Positions 1 to 10,756 of a DNA stretch of 51,102 nucleotides are shown piece by piece. The number at the start of each line of letters is the position of its first letter. Within the stretch, counting starts at the first letter, position 1. Origin of the DNA: Actinomycetota bacterium (GTDB taxonomy: Bacteria; Actinomycetota; Actinomycetes; Mycobacteriales; Pseudonocardiaceae); contig JAJPIR010000066.1 of assembly GCA_021324675.1 (NCBI GenBank), positions 1-51,102 of the forward strand, read 5' to 3'. A model generated the notes under the pieces. The model did not search any database and was not told the origin of the DNA. It was given only the letters and a program-made list of their open reading frames with translations. The position numbers and the translations under genes were made by a program.

Positions 1-581
1 TGTTCAACCAAGGTGTCCGGCCGGCAATCAACGTCGGTGTGTCGGTCTCCCGGGTCGGCGGTTCGGCGCAGATCAAGGCCATGAAGTCGGTCGCCGGCAC
101 GTTGCGGCTGGAGCTGTCGCAGTACCGCGAGCTGGAGGCATTCGCCGCGTTCGGGGCGGAGAACCTGGACGCCACCTCACGGCGCCAGCTGGAGCGCGGT
201 GCGCGGCTGACCGAGCTGCTCAAGCAGCCGCAGTACGCTCCCGTACCAGTCGAGGAGCAGGTCGTGGCGATCTTCCTCGGCAGCCGTGGTCATCTCGATG
301 ATGTGCCGGTGAATGATGTGCGGCGATTCGAGTCGGACTTCCTTGCCCATATTCGCCGGCATCACTCGGGCATCCTGGACACCATCCGGGAAACCAAAGC
401 GTTCAGCGAGGACACCGAACGGCAAGTGGTGGACGCGGTCGCGGAGTTCAAGAAGGAGTTCACTACCTCCGACGGCTCGCCCCTGGTCAACGAGGCCGAA
501 GCTGAAGCGATGGACGCCGAAGATGTCGAGCGTGAATCGGTGAAGGTCAACAAGCCGGCGCCCAAGAACAAGAAGAAGTGA
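1..581 (+). CDS. atpA: ATP synthase F1 subunit alpha, C-terminal part (5'-truncated by window edge)
   Basis: The reading frame is already open at base 3 and gives [20 protein letters not shown], the conserved segment of F1-alpha just after the catalytic domain. The visible 192 residues are therefore the end of the nucleotide-binding domain and the C-terminal helical domain. The protein forms the alpha3beta3 hexamer that makes ATP on the cytoplasmic side of the membrane. It ends in a charged, Lys-rich tail (PAPKNKKK), a common actinobacterial extension. The stop is followed 8 bases later by atpG, as expected for the conserved order atpA-atpG-atpD-atpC. The true start lies upstream of the window. 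Confidence 0.97.
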   Translation, partial: FNQGVRPAINVGVSVSRVGGSAQIKAMKSVAGTLRLELSQYRELEAFAAFGAENLDATSRRQLERGARLTELLKQPQYAPVPVEEQVVAIFLGSRGHLDDVPVNDVRRFESDFLAHIRRHHSGILDTIRETKAFSEDTERQVVDAVAEFKKEFTTSDGSPLVNEAEAEAMDAEDVERESVKVNKPAPKNKKK

Positions 582-589
582 CGCGATAA

Positions 590-2996
<2,407 letters not shown>

Positions 2997-3046
2997 CCTT
3001 GAGCAACGGTATGGCGGCGGGGCAGTGTTAGGGCGAGGAGACATGC

Positions 3047-3427
3047 GTGGCTGAGATGTCCGTCGAGCTCGTGGCGGTGGAGCGACCGGTGTGGTCTGGC
3101 CACGCGACCTCGGTGTTTGCCGAGACCACTGTCGGCGAGCTCGGCGTCCTGCCCGGGCACACGCCGCTGCTCGGTGAGCTTGTCGAAGGTGGCATCGTCA
3201 AGGTCACCACGACGGACAACGAGGTCGTGACGGCTGCGGTGTTCGGTGGTTTCCTTTCGGTTACCGGTGACCGGGTCAGCGTGCTGGCCGAGGCCGCCGA
3301 ACTCGCCGACGAGATCGACGTCCAGGCGGCTCGGGATGCCCTGGCGCAAGCCGGGGACGATCCGGACGCCGCATCCGCGCGGGCCAGGGCAGCCGCCCGG
3401 CTCAAGGCTGCCGGCGAGAACGGCTGA
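3047..3427 (+). CDS. atpC: ATP synthase F1 subunit epsilon
   Basis: A 126-residue central-stalk subunit that couples rotation and can inhibit ATP hydrolysis. The N-terminal beta-sandwich is clear from [31 protein letters not shown] and the [20 protein letters not shown] block; an Ala/Arg-rich C-terminal helical hairpin follows. The GTG at 3047 is chosen because GGGCGAGGAG lies at 3031-3040, a well-placed ribosome-binding site; an ATG three codons later (3056) is possible but less well spaced. The 50-base gap after atpD is the largest in the operon. It ends two bases before the convergent adenosyltransferase gene, marking the operon end. Confidence 0.96.
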   Translation: MAEMSVELVAVERPVWSGHATSVFAETTVGELGVLPGHTPLLGELVEGGIVKVTTTDNEVVTAAVFGGFLSVTGDRVSVLAEAAELADEIDVQAARDALAQAGDDPDAASARARAAARLKAAGENG

Positions 3428-3429
3428 CA

Positions 3430-4008
3430 TCACGTGCCGTGGCTCGCCCCCGGCGACCACAGCACGTCCCCGTCGGGGTTGGCCACCCGGGACAGGATGA
3501 ACAGCAGGTCGGAAAGCCGGTTGAGGTAGCGCCCGGTTAGCGGGTTGGTCCGCTGGGCGTCGACGGCCAGCAATGCCCAGGTGCTCCGCTCTGCCCGGCG
3601 GGTCACCGCCCGGGCGCTGTGCAGCAGTGCCGCACCGGGGGTACCGCCGGGCAGGACGAACGAATCCAGCTTCGGCAGCGGGGCGTTGAACTCGTCGCAC
3701 CAACCTTCCAGGCGGGTGACATAGCCTTCGTCAATCCGCAGCGGAGGGTATTTCGGGTTTTCCACGATCGGAGTGCATAGGTCGGCGCCCACGTCGAACA
3801 GGTCATTTTGCACCTGCTGGAGCACCGTCACCAGCCGCGGTGCCGGCCCTCCCAGCGCCAGCGCCACCCCGACTGCGCAGTTGGCCTCATCGACGTCGGC
3901 GTAGGCGACCAGTCGTGGATCGTTCTTGCTGACCCTGGAGAAATCGCCGAGGCCAGTCGTTCCGTCATCGCCGGTGCGGGTATAGATCCTGGTGAGGTGC
4001 ACAGCCAT
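3430..4008 (-). CDS. PduO-type ATP:cob(I)alamin adenosyltransferase
   Basis: Transfers the adenosyl group of ATP to cob(I)alamin, making coenzyme B12 in the cytoplasm. The N-terminal [13 protein letters not shown] motif is the PduO-family ATP-binding signature. [25 protein letters not shown] near residues 115-140 is the conserved helix bearing substrate-contact Arg residues, and the [14 protein letters not shown] end is also typical. At 192 residues it has the length of single-domain PduO/MMAB proteins. The start at 4008 ([10 protein letters not shown]) is preferred over a GTG three codons upstream because family members begin close to the ATP motif. It diverges from murA. The window encodes two adenosylcobalamin-dependent mutases, so this enzyme probably supplies or recycles their cofactor (inference). 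Confidence 0.93.
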   Translation of the reverse strand: MAVHLTRIYTRTGDDGTTGLGDFSRVSKNDPRLVAYADVDEANCAVGVALALGGPAPRLVTVLQQVQNDLFDVGADLCTPIVENPKYPPLRIDEGYVTRLEGWCDEFNAPLPKLDSFVLPGGTPGAALLHSARAVTRRAERSTWALLAVDAQRTNPLTGRYLNRLSDLLFILSRVANPDGDVLWSPGASHGT

Positions 4009-4052
4009 GGGGTGCACGGTACGCGGGTGGGCACCCGCTAGCGTGCACTCCC

Positions 4053-5324
4053 GTGAGTGAGCACTTCCGGATCTGTGGCGGCGCCCGGCTGACCGGCGAG
4101 GTGCAGGTCGTCGGTGCGAAGAACAGCGTGTTGAAGCTGATGGCGGCGGCGTTGCTGGCGGAGGGCACCACCACGCTGACCAACTGCCCCGAGATCCTCG
4201 ACGTCCCGTTGATGGCCGACGTGCTACGCGGCCTGGGCTGCGACGTGGAGGTCGCCGGCTCGAAGGTAAGCATCGTCACACCCGCTGAGCCCAAGTACGA
4301 GGCCGATTACGGATCCGTGAGCAAGCTGCGGGCGTCGGTGTGCGTCCTCGGCCCGCTGCTGGGCCGCTGCCGGCGGGCCAAGGTGGCGTTGCCCGGTGGC
4401 GATGCCATCGGCTCCCGGCCCCTGGACATGCACCAAAACGGGCTTCGCAAGCTGGGCGCCCGCAGCGAGATCGAGCACGGCTGCGTTGTGGCCGAAGCCG
4501 AGGGGCTGCATGGCGCGCAGATCTGGTTGGACTTCCCGAGCGTCGGGGCGACCGAGAACATTCTCATGGCTGCGGTGCTGGCTGAGGGCACCACAGTGAT
4601 TGACAATGCCGCGCGCGAGCCGGAGATCGTGGACCTGTGCGTGATGCTGAAACAGATGGGTGCGCGGATCTCCGGTGAGGGCACCTCCACGCTCACCGTC
4701 GACGGCGTGGACGCGCTGTCACCCACCGAACACCGGGTGATCGGTGATCGCATCGTTGGCGCCACCTGGGCTTTCGCCGCCGCGATGACCCGCGGTGACG
4801 TGACCGTCCGCGGCGTCAACCCGCATCACCTTGATCTGGTACTGGAAAAGCTGCGACTCGCCGGTGCCCAGGTGGACCTTTCCTGGCCGGACGCCTTCCG
4901 GGTGGTGATGCCAGGCCGACCCACCGCGGTGGACTTCGTCACCCTGCCTTACCCGGGTTTCGCCACCGATCTGCAGCCGATGGCGATCGCGCTGTCGGCA
5001 ATTGCCGAGGGCACCTCGATGATCACTGAGAACGTCTTCGAAGCCCGATTCCGGTTCGTGGAGGAGATGATCCGGCTGGGTGCCGATGCTCGTACCGACG
5101 GTCACCATGCGGTCATTCGTGGCGTCGAGCGGCTGTCCAGCGCCCCGGTCTGGGCTAGCGACATCCGGGCCGGGGCTGGATTGGTGCTAGCTGGATTGTG
5201 CGCGGAGGGCGCCACCGACGTGTGGGACGTCTTCCACATAGACCGCGGGTACCCCCGCTTCCTGGAAAACCTGGCCGCTTTAGGCGCCGACGTCCGCCGC
5301 GTCACCGCAGCCCCAGAGCGCTGA
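4053..5324 (+). CDS. murA: UDP-N-acetylglucosamine 1-carboxyvinyltransferase (MurA), Asp-type active site
   Basis: Catalyses the first committed step of peptidoglycan synthesis: enolpyruvyl transfer from phosphoenolpyruvate to UDP-GlcNAc. The 423-residue sequence carries the two inside-out domains of the EPSP-synthase fold, with the [12 protein letters not shown] helix (substrate Lys-Asn near 23-24), [13 protein letters not shown] and [15 protein letters not shown]. In the active-site loop [10 protein letters not shown], residue 117 is Asp where fosfomycin-sensitive enzymes have Cys. The same exchange is found in mycobacterial MurA and is known to prevent covalent modification by fosfomycin. 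The GTG at 4053 is the only start near the conserved N terminus; the region shared with the divergent adenosyltransferase gene is 44 bases. Confidence 0.97.
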   Translation: MSEHFRICGGARLTGEVQVVGAKNSVLKLMAAALLAEGTTTLTNCPEILDVPLMADVLRGLGCDVEVAGSKVSIVTPAEPKYEADYGSVSKLRASVCVLGPLLGRCRRAKVALPGGDAIGSRPLDMHQNGLRKLGARSEIEHGCVVAEAEGLHGAQIWLDFPSVGATENILMAAVLAEGTTVIDNAAREPEIVDLCVMLKQMGARISGEGTSTLTVDGVDALSPTEHRVIGDRIVGATWAFAAAMTRGDVTVRGVNPHHLDLVLEKLRLAGAQVDLSWPDAFRVVMPGRPTAVDFVTLPYPGFATDLQPMAIALSAIAEGTSMITENVFEARFRFVEEMIRLGADARTDGHHAVIRGVERLSSAPVWASDIRAGAGLVLAGLCAEGATDVWDVFHIDRGYPRFLENLAALGADVRRVTAAPER

Positions 5325-5342
5325 GTCCTTGGCTGCCCGGCT

Positions 5343-6992
5343 TCAGCTTCGGAGACGGGGCTCAGCTCCGGGATGGGATTCTCCGTCGGAAACGAGGGGG
5401 AGTGCACCCCGGGCGTAATCGCTGCGAATCAATTTTTTGTCGAATTTTCCTACTGAAGTCTTCGGTATCTGCGGGACGAAGCTCCAGCGTTCGGGTAATT
5501 GCCAGGCAGGTATCAGGGCACTGAGATGATCCCGTAGCTCGCCCACGCTGACCTGCTCGCCTTCGGCCACCACCACAGTCGCCAGCGGCCGCTCGCCCCA
5601 CCTGTCGTCCGGGATGGCCACGACCGCGGCCTCGACCACCTTCGGGTGGCCCATCAGCAGGTTTTCCAGATGCACCGAGGAGATCCATTCACCGCCTGAC
5701 TTGATCACATCTTTGGCGCGGTCGGCGATGGTGAGGAAACCCAGCTCGTCGAGGGTGCCCACGTCACCGGTGCGCAACCAGCCGTCATGAAACCGGGCCG
5801 GGTCGGCATCCAGATAATAGCGTGCGGCAACCCACGGCCCGCGGACCTGGATCTCGCCCACCGCTGTGCCGTCGTTGGGCAACACCACATCGTCGTCGCC
5901 CACGATCCGGCCTTCGACACCGGCAACTAGCCGGCCCTGGCTGGCCCGGTAGTGCCAGTACTGTTCGCCCTGCGCGCCGACCGGCGGGGTAGCCACTGAA
6001 CCGATCGGGGAAATCTCGGTCATCCCCCAGGCATGTTTGATGTCGATGCCGAATTCCTCGGAGAAAGCCCTGATCATCGTGAGCGGAACGGCGGAACCGC
6101 CGCAGATCACCTGGCGGAACGACGACAGGTCCCCGCCATGCTGGCGCAGGTAGCGCAGCACGTCACCCCAGACGGTCGGCACTGCACCGGAGATCGTGGG
6201 CCGCTCCGCCTCGATCAGGTTGACCAGCGACTCGGCGGCCAGGAACCGGTCGGGCATGACCAAGCTCGCGCCTGACATCAGCGCGGCGTACGGCAGCCCC
6301 CAGGCATTGGCGTGGAACATCGGTACTACTGGCAAAACCCGGTCGCCCGGGGTGAGCCCTGCCGCCTCACCCGTGCACAGGCACATGGAGTGCAGGTACG
6401 TCGAGCGGTGGCTGTACACCACGCCTTTCGGGTTGCCGGTGGTCCCGCTGGTGTAGCACATCGCGGCGGCGCAGCGTTCGTCGATGCTCGGCCAGGCAAA
6501 TTCCTCAGGCTGGGCAGCCAGCACCTCGTGGTAGGAGTGCAGCTGCGCGCTGCCCTCCGCTAATGGTGAGGTGTCGGCCCGACCCACGATCACCACGTGG
6601 CGGACCGTCTTCATCTGCGGCAGGGCGCGGGCCAGCACTGGTACCAGGGAACCGTCCACGATGACCACGTCGTCCTCGGCGTGGTTGGCTATCCAGGCCA
6701 CCTGGTCCGGCGCGAGCCGGATATTGAGGGTATGCACCACCGCGCCCATGGCGGGGATCGCCAGGTAGGCCTCGAGATGCTCCTGGTTGTTCCACTGGAA
6801 CGTGGCCACCCGCTGATCGCCGGTAACGCCGAGCTCGCGCAACGCTCCAGCCAGTTGCGCGGCGCGGCGCCCCAGCTGCGCGTAGCTCGCCCGGCGAGCA
6901 CCATCGTCGCTCCAGGTGACCACCTCCCCGTCCCCATGCACGCTGACGCCATGGCGCATGATCATGCCCACAGTGAGCGGGACATCCATCAT
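5343..6992 (-). CDS. Acyl-CoA synthetase, AMP-binding (fatty-acid-CoA ligase type)
   Basis: Activates a carboxylic acid with ATP to an acyl-adenylate and then an acyl-CoA thioester. ANL-superfamily motifs are complete: the P-loop [18 protein letters not shown], the [15 protein letters not shown] hinge region with [15 protein letters not shown], and the C-terminal catalytic Lys in [10 protein letters not shown]. The chosen ATG gives 549 residues starting [12 protein letters not shown], a start shared by medium/long-chain FadD-like ligases. A GTG 63 bases upstream (7055) is possible, but it adds a non-conserved stretch and runs into the 7041-7056 palindrome. The gene diverges from the ethylmalonyl-CoA mutase gene, so it may feed acyl-CoA into that block. 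The chain length of the substrate cannot be read from sequence. Confidence 0.9.
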   Translation of the reverse strand: MMDVPLTVGMIMRHGVSVHGDGEVVTWSDDGARRASYAQLGRRAAQLAGALRELGVTGDQRVATFQWNNQEHLEAYLAIPAMGAVVHTLNIRLAPDQVAWIANHAEDDVVIVDGSLVPVLARALPQMKTVRHVVIVGRADTSPLAEGSAQLHSYHEVLAAQPEEFAWPSIDERCAAAMCYTSGTTGNPKGVVYSHRSTYLHSMCLCTGEAAGLTPGDRVLPVVPMFHANAWGLPYAALMSGASLVMPDRFLAAESLVNLIEAERPTISGAVPTVWGDVLRYLRQHGGDLSSFRQVICGGSAVPLTMIRAFSEEFGIDIKHAWGMTEISPIGSVATPPVGAQGEQYWHYRASQGRLVAGVEGRIVGDDDVVLPNDGTAVGEIQVRGPWVAARYYLDADPARFHDGWLRTGDVGTLDELGFLTIADRAKDVIKSGGEWISSVHLENLLMGHPKVVEAAVVAIPDDRWGERPLATVVVAEGEQVSVGELRDHLSALIPAWQLPERWSFVPQIPKTSVGKFDKKLIRSDYARGALPLVSDGESHPGAEPRLRS

Positions 6993-7040
6993 CGTGCTAT
7001 CCACCGCAGTGGCCCTTCTCTCCTCGATCGTGGCCCCGAA

Positions 7041-7056
7041 TGTGGCACGGGCCACA
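7041..7056. promoter_or_regulatory. Palindrome between divergent acyl-CoA ligase and mutase genes
   Basis: TGTGGC (7041-7046) and GCCACA (7051-7056) form perfect 6-base arms around ACGG. It lies in the 110-base gap between two divergently transcribed genes of related function, a position suited to a shared operator. No protein partner can be named, and chance is not excluded. Confidence 0.35.
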
Positions 7057-7102
7057 CCAGGTGCCCAGTATTCTCCAAGCTAGGACGGCTGGAGGTGCCC
7101 TG

Positions 7103-9121
7103 ATGCCCTTTCCCGGCGACCACGAACGGGACCGGCCCTGGGTGATGCGCACTTATGCCGGGCACTCGTCGGCGCGCACCTCCAACGCCCTGTACCGCCG
7201 CAACCTCGCCAAGGGACAGACCGGCCTGTCGGTGGCTTTCGACCTGCCGACCCAGACCGGTTATGACCCCGACCATGAGCTGGCCCGCGGCGAAGTCGGC
7301 AAGGTCGGCGTACCGATCAGCCATATCGGCGACATGCGCACGCTGTTCGACGGCATCCCGCTGGCGCAGGCCAACACCTCGATGACGATCAACGCCACCG
7401 CGATGTGGCTGCTGGCTCTGTATGCGTCGGTAGCTGCCGAGCGCGGCGCGGACCTGGCTCAACTGTCGGGCACCACGCAGAACGACATCATCAAGGAGTA
7501 CCTGTCACGCGGCACCTACGTCTTCCCACCGGGCCCGAGCCTGCGGTTGATCACCGACATGGTGGTCTACACGGTCAAGCACATCCCGAAGTGGAACCCG
7601 ATCAACGTCTGCAGCTACCACCTCCAGGAAGCCGGTGCCACTCCGGTGCAGGAAGTCGCCTATGCCTTGTGCACCGCGATCGCCGTGCTGGATTCGGTGC
7701 GCGACAGCGGACAGGTCGCATCGGAAGACTTCGCGAAGGTGGTCGGGCGGATGTCGTTTTTCGTCAACGCCGGGGTGCGCTTCGTCGAAGAGATGTGCAA
7801 GCTGCGTGCCTTCGGCCGGCTGTGGGACGAGATCTGCCGGGATCGCTACGGCGTCATGGACCCCAAGCTGCGCCGGTTTCGGTATGGCGTGCAAGTGAAC
7901 TCGCTGGGGCTGACGGAATCGCAACCGGAGAACAACGTCCAGCGCATCGTGCTGGAGATGCTGGCGGTGACGCTGTCCCGGGATGCCCGGGCCCGAGCGG
8001 TCCAGCTACCCGCGTGGAACGAGGCGTTAGGCCTGCCCCGGCCTTGGGACCAGCAGTGGGCGCTGCGGATGCAGCAGGTGCTGGCCTACGAAACCGACCT
8101 GCTGGAGTACGAGGATCTTTTCGATGGTTCCCGGGTCGTCGAGGCTCGTGTCGCCGAGATCGCTGCTGGCGCGCGGGAGGAGATCGACTGCGTGCAGGGC
8201 ATGGGCGGGGCCATCGCCGCCGTCGAATCCGGCTACATGAAAGCGCAGCTGGTGTCGTCACTTGCGGCGCGGCGCCGGAGAATCGAGGCCGGCGAGGATG
8301 TGATCGTCGGCGTCAACCGGTTCACCGAGACCGATCCCAGCCCGCTGCAAGCCGAGGGAGCGGGCACGATCGAAACCATTGATCCTCAGGCCGAGGCGGA
8401 ACTGATCGAAGCGATCCAGGCGTGGCGCGCCGGTCGGGACTCCGCCGCGGTCGCCGACGCGCTGGAACGGTTGGTGGAGGCGGCCAAGACCGACGTCAAC
8501 CTGGTCGAGCCAGCCATGGCCTGCGCCCGTGCCGGAGTCACCACAGGGGAGTGGGCCGGGGCGCTGCGCGGGGTCTTCGGCGAATACCGGGCGCCGACCG
8601 GGATCACCGGTGCTGCTGCGATAGGTGCCGGGGGTGAGGCGATCGCACGGGTCCGGGAGCGGGTCCGCGCCGTCAGCGAGGAACTCGGTGAGCGGTTGCG
8701 GATGCTGGTGGGCAAGCCCGGGCTGGATGGGCATTCCAACGGTGCTGAGCAGGTTGCGGTCCGCGCCCGTGATGTCGGGTTCGAGGTGATCTACCAGGGT
8801 ATCCGGCTCACGCCAGCCGAGATCGTCGCTGCCGCGGTGGCTGAGGACGTGCACGTGGTTGGCCTGTCGGTGCTGTCCGGTTCGCATCTGGAAGTGGTAC
8901 CTGCGGTGATCGACGGGTTGCGCGCTGCCGGGGCCGGGGACGTGCCGGTGATTGTCGGCGGCATCATCCCGCCAGATGACGCCGAGGCGCTGCGCGCTCA
9001 GGGCGTCGCCCAGGTCTTCACCCCAAAGGACTTCGAGCTCACCGAGATCATGAACCAAATCGTGGATCTGATCCGTACCCGGTGGGTCGGTGCGCACGAG
9101 GATCCTGGGCATGCGCATTGA
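7103..9121 (+). CDS. meaA: Ethylmalonyl-CoA mutase (B12-dependent)
   Basis: Converts (2R)-ethylmalonyl-CoA to (2S)-methylsuccinyl-CoA in the ethylmalonyl-CoA pathway. The 672-residue protein fuses the catalytic TIM barrel (about residues 1-510) to a C-terminal cobalamin-binding domain (about 535-665), where DGHSNG supplies the DxHxxG lower-ligand His. The barrel opens with MRTYAGHSSARTSNALYRR and contains NPINVCSYHLQEAGA. The CSYH form (SGYH in methylmalonyl-CoA mutase) and the AGHS motif are characteristic of Ecm/MeaA. The substrate-contact Arg (R37 positions before the catalytic His) and the Tyr of RTYAG are present. The ATG at 7103 has GGAGG at 7091-7095; an upstream GTG at 7040 would overlap the palindrome. 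The crotonase-fold gene overlaps its 3' end. Confidence 0.95.
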   Translation: MPFPGDHERDRPWVMRTYAGHSSARTSNALYRRNLAKGQTGLSVAFDLPTQTGYDPDHELARGEVGKVGVPISHIGDMRTLFDGIPLAQANTSMTINATAMWLLALYASVAAERGADLAQLSGTTQNDIIKEYLSRGTYVFPPGPSLRLITDMVVYTVKHIPKWNPINVCSYHLQEAGATPVQEVAYALCTAIAVLDSVRDSGQVASEDFAKVVGRMSFFVNAGVRFVEEMCKLRAFGRLWDEICRDRYGVMDPKLRRFRYGVQVNSLGLTESQPENNVQRIVLEMLAVTLSRDARARAVQLPAWNEALGLPRPWDQQWALRMQQVLAYETDLLEYEDLFDGSRVVEARVAEIAAGAREEIDCVQGMGGAIAAVESGYMKAQLVSSLAARRRRIEAGEDVIVGVNRFTETDPSPLQAEGAGTIETIDPQAEAELIEAIQAWRAGRDSAAVADALERLVEAAKTDVNLVEPAMACARAGVTTGEWAGALRGVFGEYRAPTGITGAAAIGAGGEAIARVRERVRAVSEELGERLRMLVGKPGLDGHSNGAEQVAVRARDVGFEVIYQGIRLTPAEIVAAAVAEDVHVVGLSVLSGSHLEVVPAVIDGLRAAGAGDVPVIVGGIIPPDDAEALRAQGVAQVFTPKDFELTEIMNQIVDLIRTRWVGAHEDPGHAH

Positions 9122-9866
9122 GCGCCACGGGGACACAGTCCGGATCACGATGACCCGGCCGCAGCGACGCAACGCGCTGTCCGCCGAGCACCTCGCGGAG
9201 TTGCGCGACGCGTTCGCCGAGGCGGGCCGGACAGACGCCACCGGGATCGTTCTCGGCGCCGAGGGTCCGGTGTTCTCGGCGGGGCATGACTTCGCCGATG
9301 TGGCTGCGCGCGATCTCGCCGGCGTCCGCCAGCTGATCATGCTGTGCACTGAGGTGATGCGCACCATCCAGGCGGTCCCGCAGGTCGTCGTGGCCCGGGT
9401 GCACGCGCTGGCTACCGCGGCGGGCTGCCAGCTGGTCGCGTCCTGCGACCTGGCAGTAGCGGCCGAGTCGGCAGGCTTCGCCCTGCCCGGGGGTAAAGGT
9501 GGCTGGTTCTGCCACACGCCCGCGGTGCCGGTGGCGCGGTCGATCGGGCGCAAGCGGCTGATGGAGATGGCGTTGACCGGTGACGTGGTCGATGCCCGCA
9601 CCGCCGCGGAATGGGGCCTGGTCAACCGCACAGTCCCCGATACCGAGCTGGACACCGCGGTAGACGACCTGCTGGCCCGGGCGACTCGCGGCAGCCGGAC
9701 CAGCAAGGCACTGGGGAAGCGCACCCTCTACGCCCAGCTGGATCGTCCCGAGGCCGATGCCTACGGCATCGCCCTGGAGGCGATGGCGAGCGCTTCCCAG
9801 ACTGCCAGCGCCAAGGAGGGCATGGCGGCGTTCCTGGCCAAGCGCCCACCCGCCTGGCCCGACTGA
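9111..9866 (+). CDS. Enoyl-CoA hydratase/isomerase-family protein, ECHDC3-like
   Basis: A crotonase-fold protein of 251 residues. The oxyanion-hole segment FSAGHDFADVAARD (near 64-77) and the helix ATAAGCQLVASCDLAVA (near 106-122) are conserved with vertebrate ECHDC3 and its bacterial relatives. In active enoyl-CoA hydratase the two catalytic Glu residues sit in GGCEL and in the following strand-turn. Here the first is Gln (AAGCQL) and the second position reads ALPGGKGG with no Glu, so ordinary hydration of crotonyl-CoA is doubtful. The ATG at 9111 lies 11 bases inside meaA, preceded by GAGGA, implying translational coupling; a GTG at 9090 is the alternative. It may act on a thioester related to the mutase, but that is only context. 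Confidence 0.85.
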   Translation: MRIERHGDTVRITMTRPQRRNALSAEHLAELRDAFAEAGRTDATGIVLGAEGPVFSAGHDFADVAARDLAGVRQLIMLCTEVMRTIQAVPQVVVARVHALATAAGCQLVASCDLAVAAESAGFALPGGKGGWFCHTPAVPVARSIGRKRLMEMALTGDVVDARTAAEWGLVNRTVPDTELDTAVDDLLARATRGSRTSKALGKRTLYAQLDRPEADAYGIALEAMASASQTASAKEGMAAFLAKRPPAWPD

Positions 9867-9934
9867 TCGCGCCGGATCTCCTACTACGCGGTAGGCGGCC
9901 CGAATGATGCCGTTGACCCGATCGGCGGAACTGT

Positions 9935-10010
9935 CGTGAACTCGACGGCACCGACCTTTCGACGCCCTCAGCAGGTCGGTGTCGTCGAGTTCACGGCGTG
10001 ATTCGGCGAC
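9935..10010. repeat. Palindromic intergenic repeat, copy 1
   Basis: Arms at 9935-9957 and 9973-9995 (23 bases each, one mismatch that could be a G-U pair) flank a 15-base loop; a conserved tail GCGTGATTCGGCGAC follows to 10010. A second copy at 50068-50143 shares the outer arm sequence and the tail. It lies between the crotonase-fold gene and nucS. It could act as a terminator-like or REP-type element; there is no T run. Confidence 0.8.
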
Positions 10011-10037
10011 AGCCACCGTCCCCTAGGCTGGTGCACC

Positions 10038-10697
10038 GTGCGGCTGGTCATTGCGAAGTGTCAGGTGGACTACGTGGGCCGGCTGACCGCGCGTCTGCCG
10101 ATGGCGTTGCGGTTGCTGCTGGTCAAAGCGGACGGGTCGGTGAGCGTGCACGCCGACGACCGCGCCTACAAGCCGTTGAACTGGATGAGCCCTCCATGCA
10201 CCCTGGTCGAGCGGCCGGGGCGCTGGACGGTCACCAACCGCGCCGGTGAGCAGCTGATCATCGAGATAGCCGAGGTTGTGCATGATTTCCAGCACGATCT
10301 GGGGGTAGATCCCGGGCTGGTCAAGGATGGCGTGGAAGCGCATCTGCAGGCCTTGCTCGCCGAGCACACGAGGGTGCTTGGCCCGGGCTTCACCCTGATC
10401 CGCCGGGAGTACCCGACGGCCATCGGACCAGTGGATCTGCTGTGCCGGGACGGTGACGGTGTGACGGTGGCGGTGGAGATCAAGCGTCGGGGTGAGATCG
10501 ACGGGGTCGAGCAACTCACCCGCTACCTTGACCTGCTCAACCGCGATCCGCAGCTGGCCCCGGTTCGCGGGGTGTTCGCCGCCCAGCAGATCAAACCGCA
10601 GGCGCACACGCTGGCCACCGACCGCGGGATCCGCTGCGTCACCGTCGATTACGACGAACTGCGCGGTGCAGACAGCGTGGAGCTGCGATTGTTCTGA
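10038..10697 (+). CDS. nucS: Endonuclease NucS (EndoMS), mismatch-specific
   Basis: Cuts both strands at mismatched base pairs and drives the non-canonical mismatch repair of actinobacteria and archaea that lack MutS/MutL. The 219 residues comprise an N-terminal DNA-binding/dimerisation domain (about 1-105, with [17 protein letters not shown]) and a C-terminal RecB-like nuclease domain. There GPVDLLCRD and VAVEIKRRG supply the Asp and the E-x-K of the catalytic centre, and QLTRYLDLL follows. The last residues ELRLF resemble the terminal peptide through which NucS contacts the sliding clamp. The GTG start at 10038 gives the conserved [20 protein letters not shown] opening. It stands as a single gene in its usual orientation. 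Confidence 0.96.
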   Translation: MRLVIAKCQVDYVGRLTARLPMALRLLLVKADGSVSVHADDRAYKPLNWMSPPCTLVERPGRWTVTNRAGEQLIIEIAEVVHDFQHDLGVDPGLVKDGVEAHLQALLAEHTRVLGPGFTLIRREYPTAIGPVDLLCRDGDGVTVAVEIKRRGEIDGVEQLTRYLDLLNRDPQLAPVRGVFAAQQIKPQAHTLATDRGIRCVTVDYDELRGADSVELRLF

Positions 10698-10756
10698 ATC
10701 CACCAGGTGTTCGGCGTACCCTCGACGTACGCGCAACACCGGGGGTGAGGACGAGG

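Noticed and set aside
7405-8382. Long plus-strand frame of 325 codons inside the ethylmalonyl-CoA mutase gene
   Set aside because: It is an out-of-frame shadow in GC-rich coding sequence, with Arg/Gly-rich composition and no motif.
8258-9724. Long minus-strand frame of 488 codons opposite meaA and the crotonase-fold gene
   Set aside because: Antisense to two well-conserved genes; composition is typical of the complement of GC-rich coding DNA and no domain is visible.
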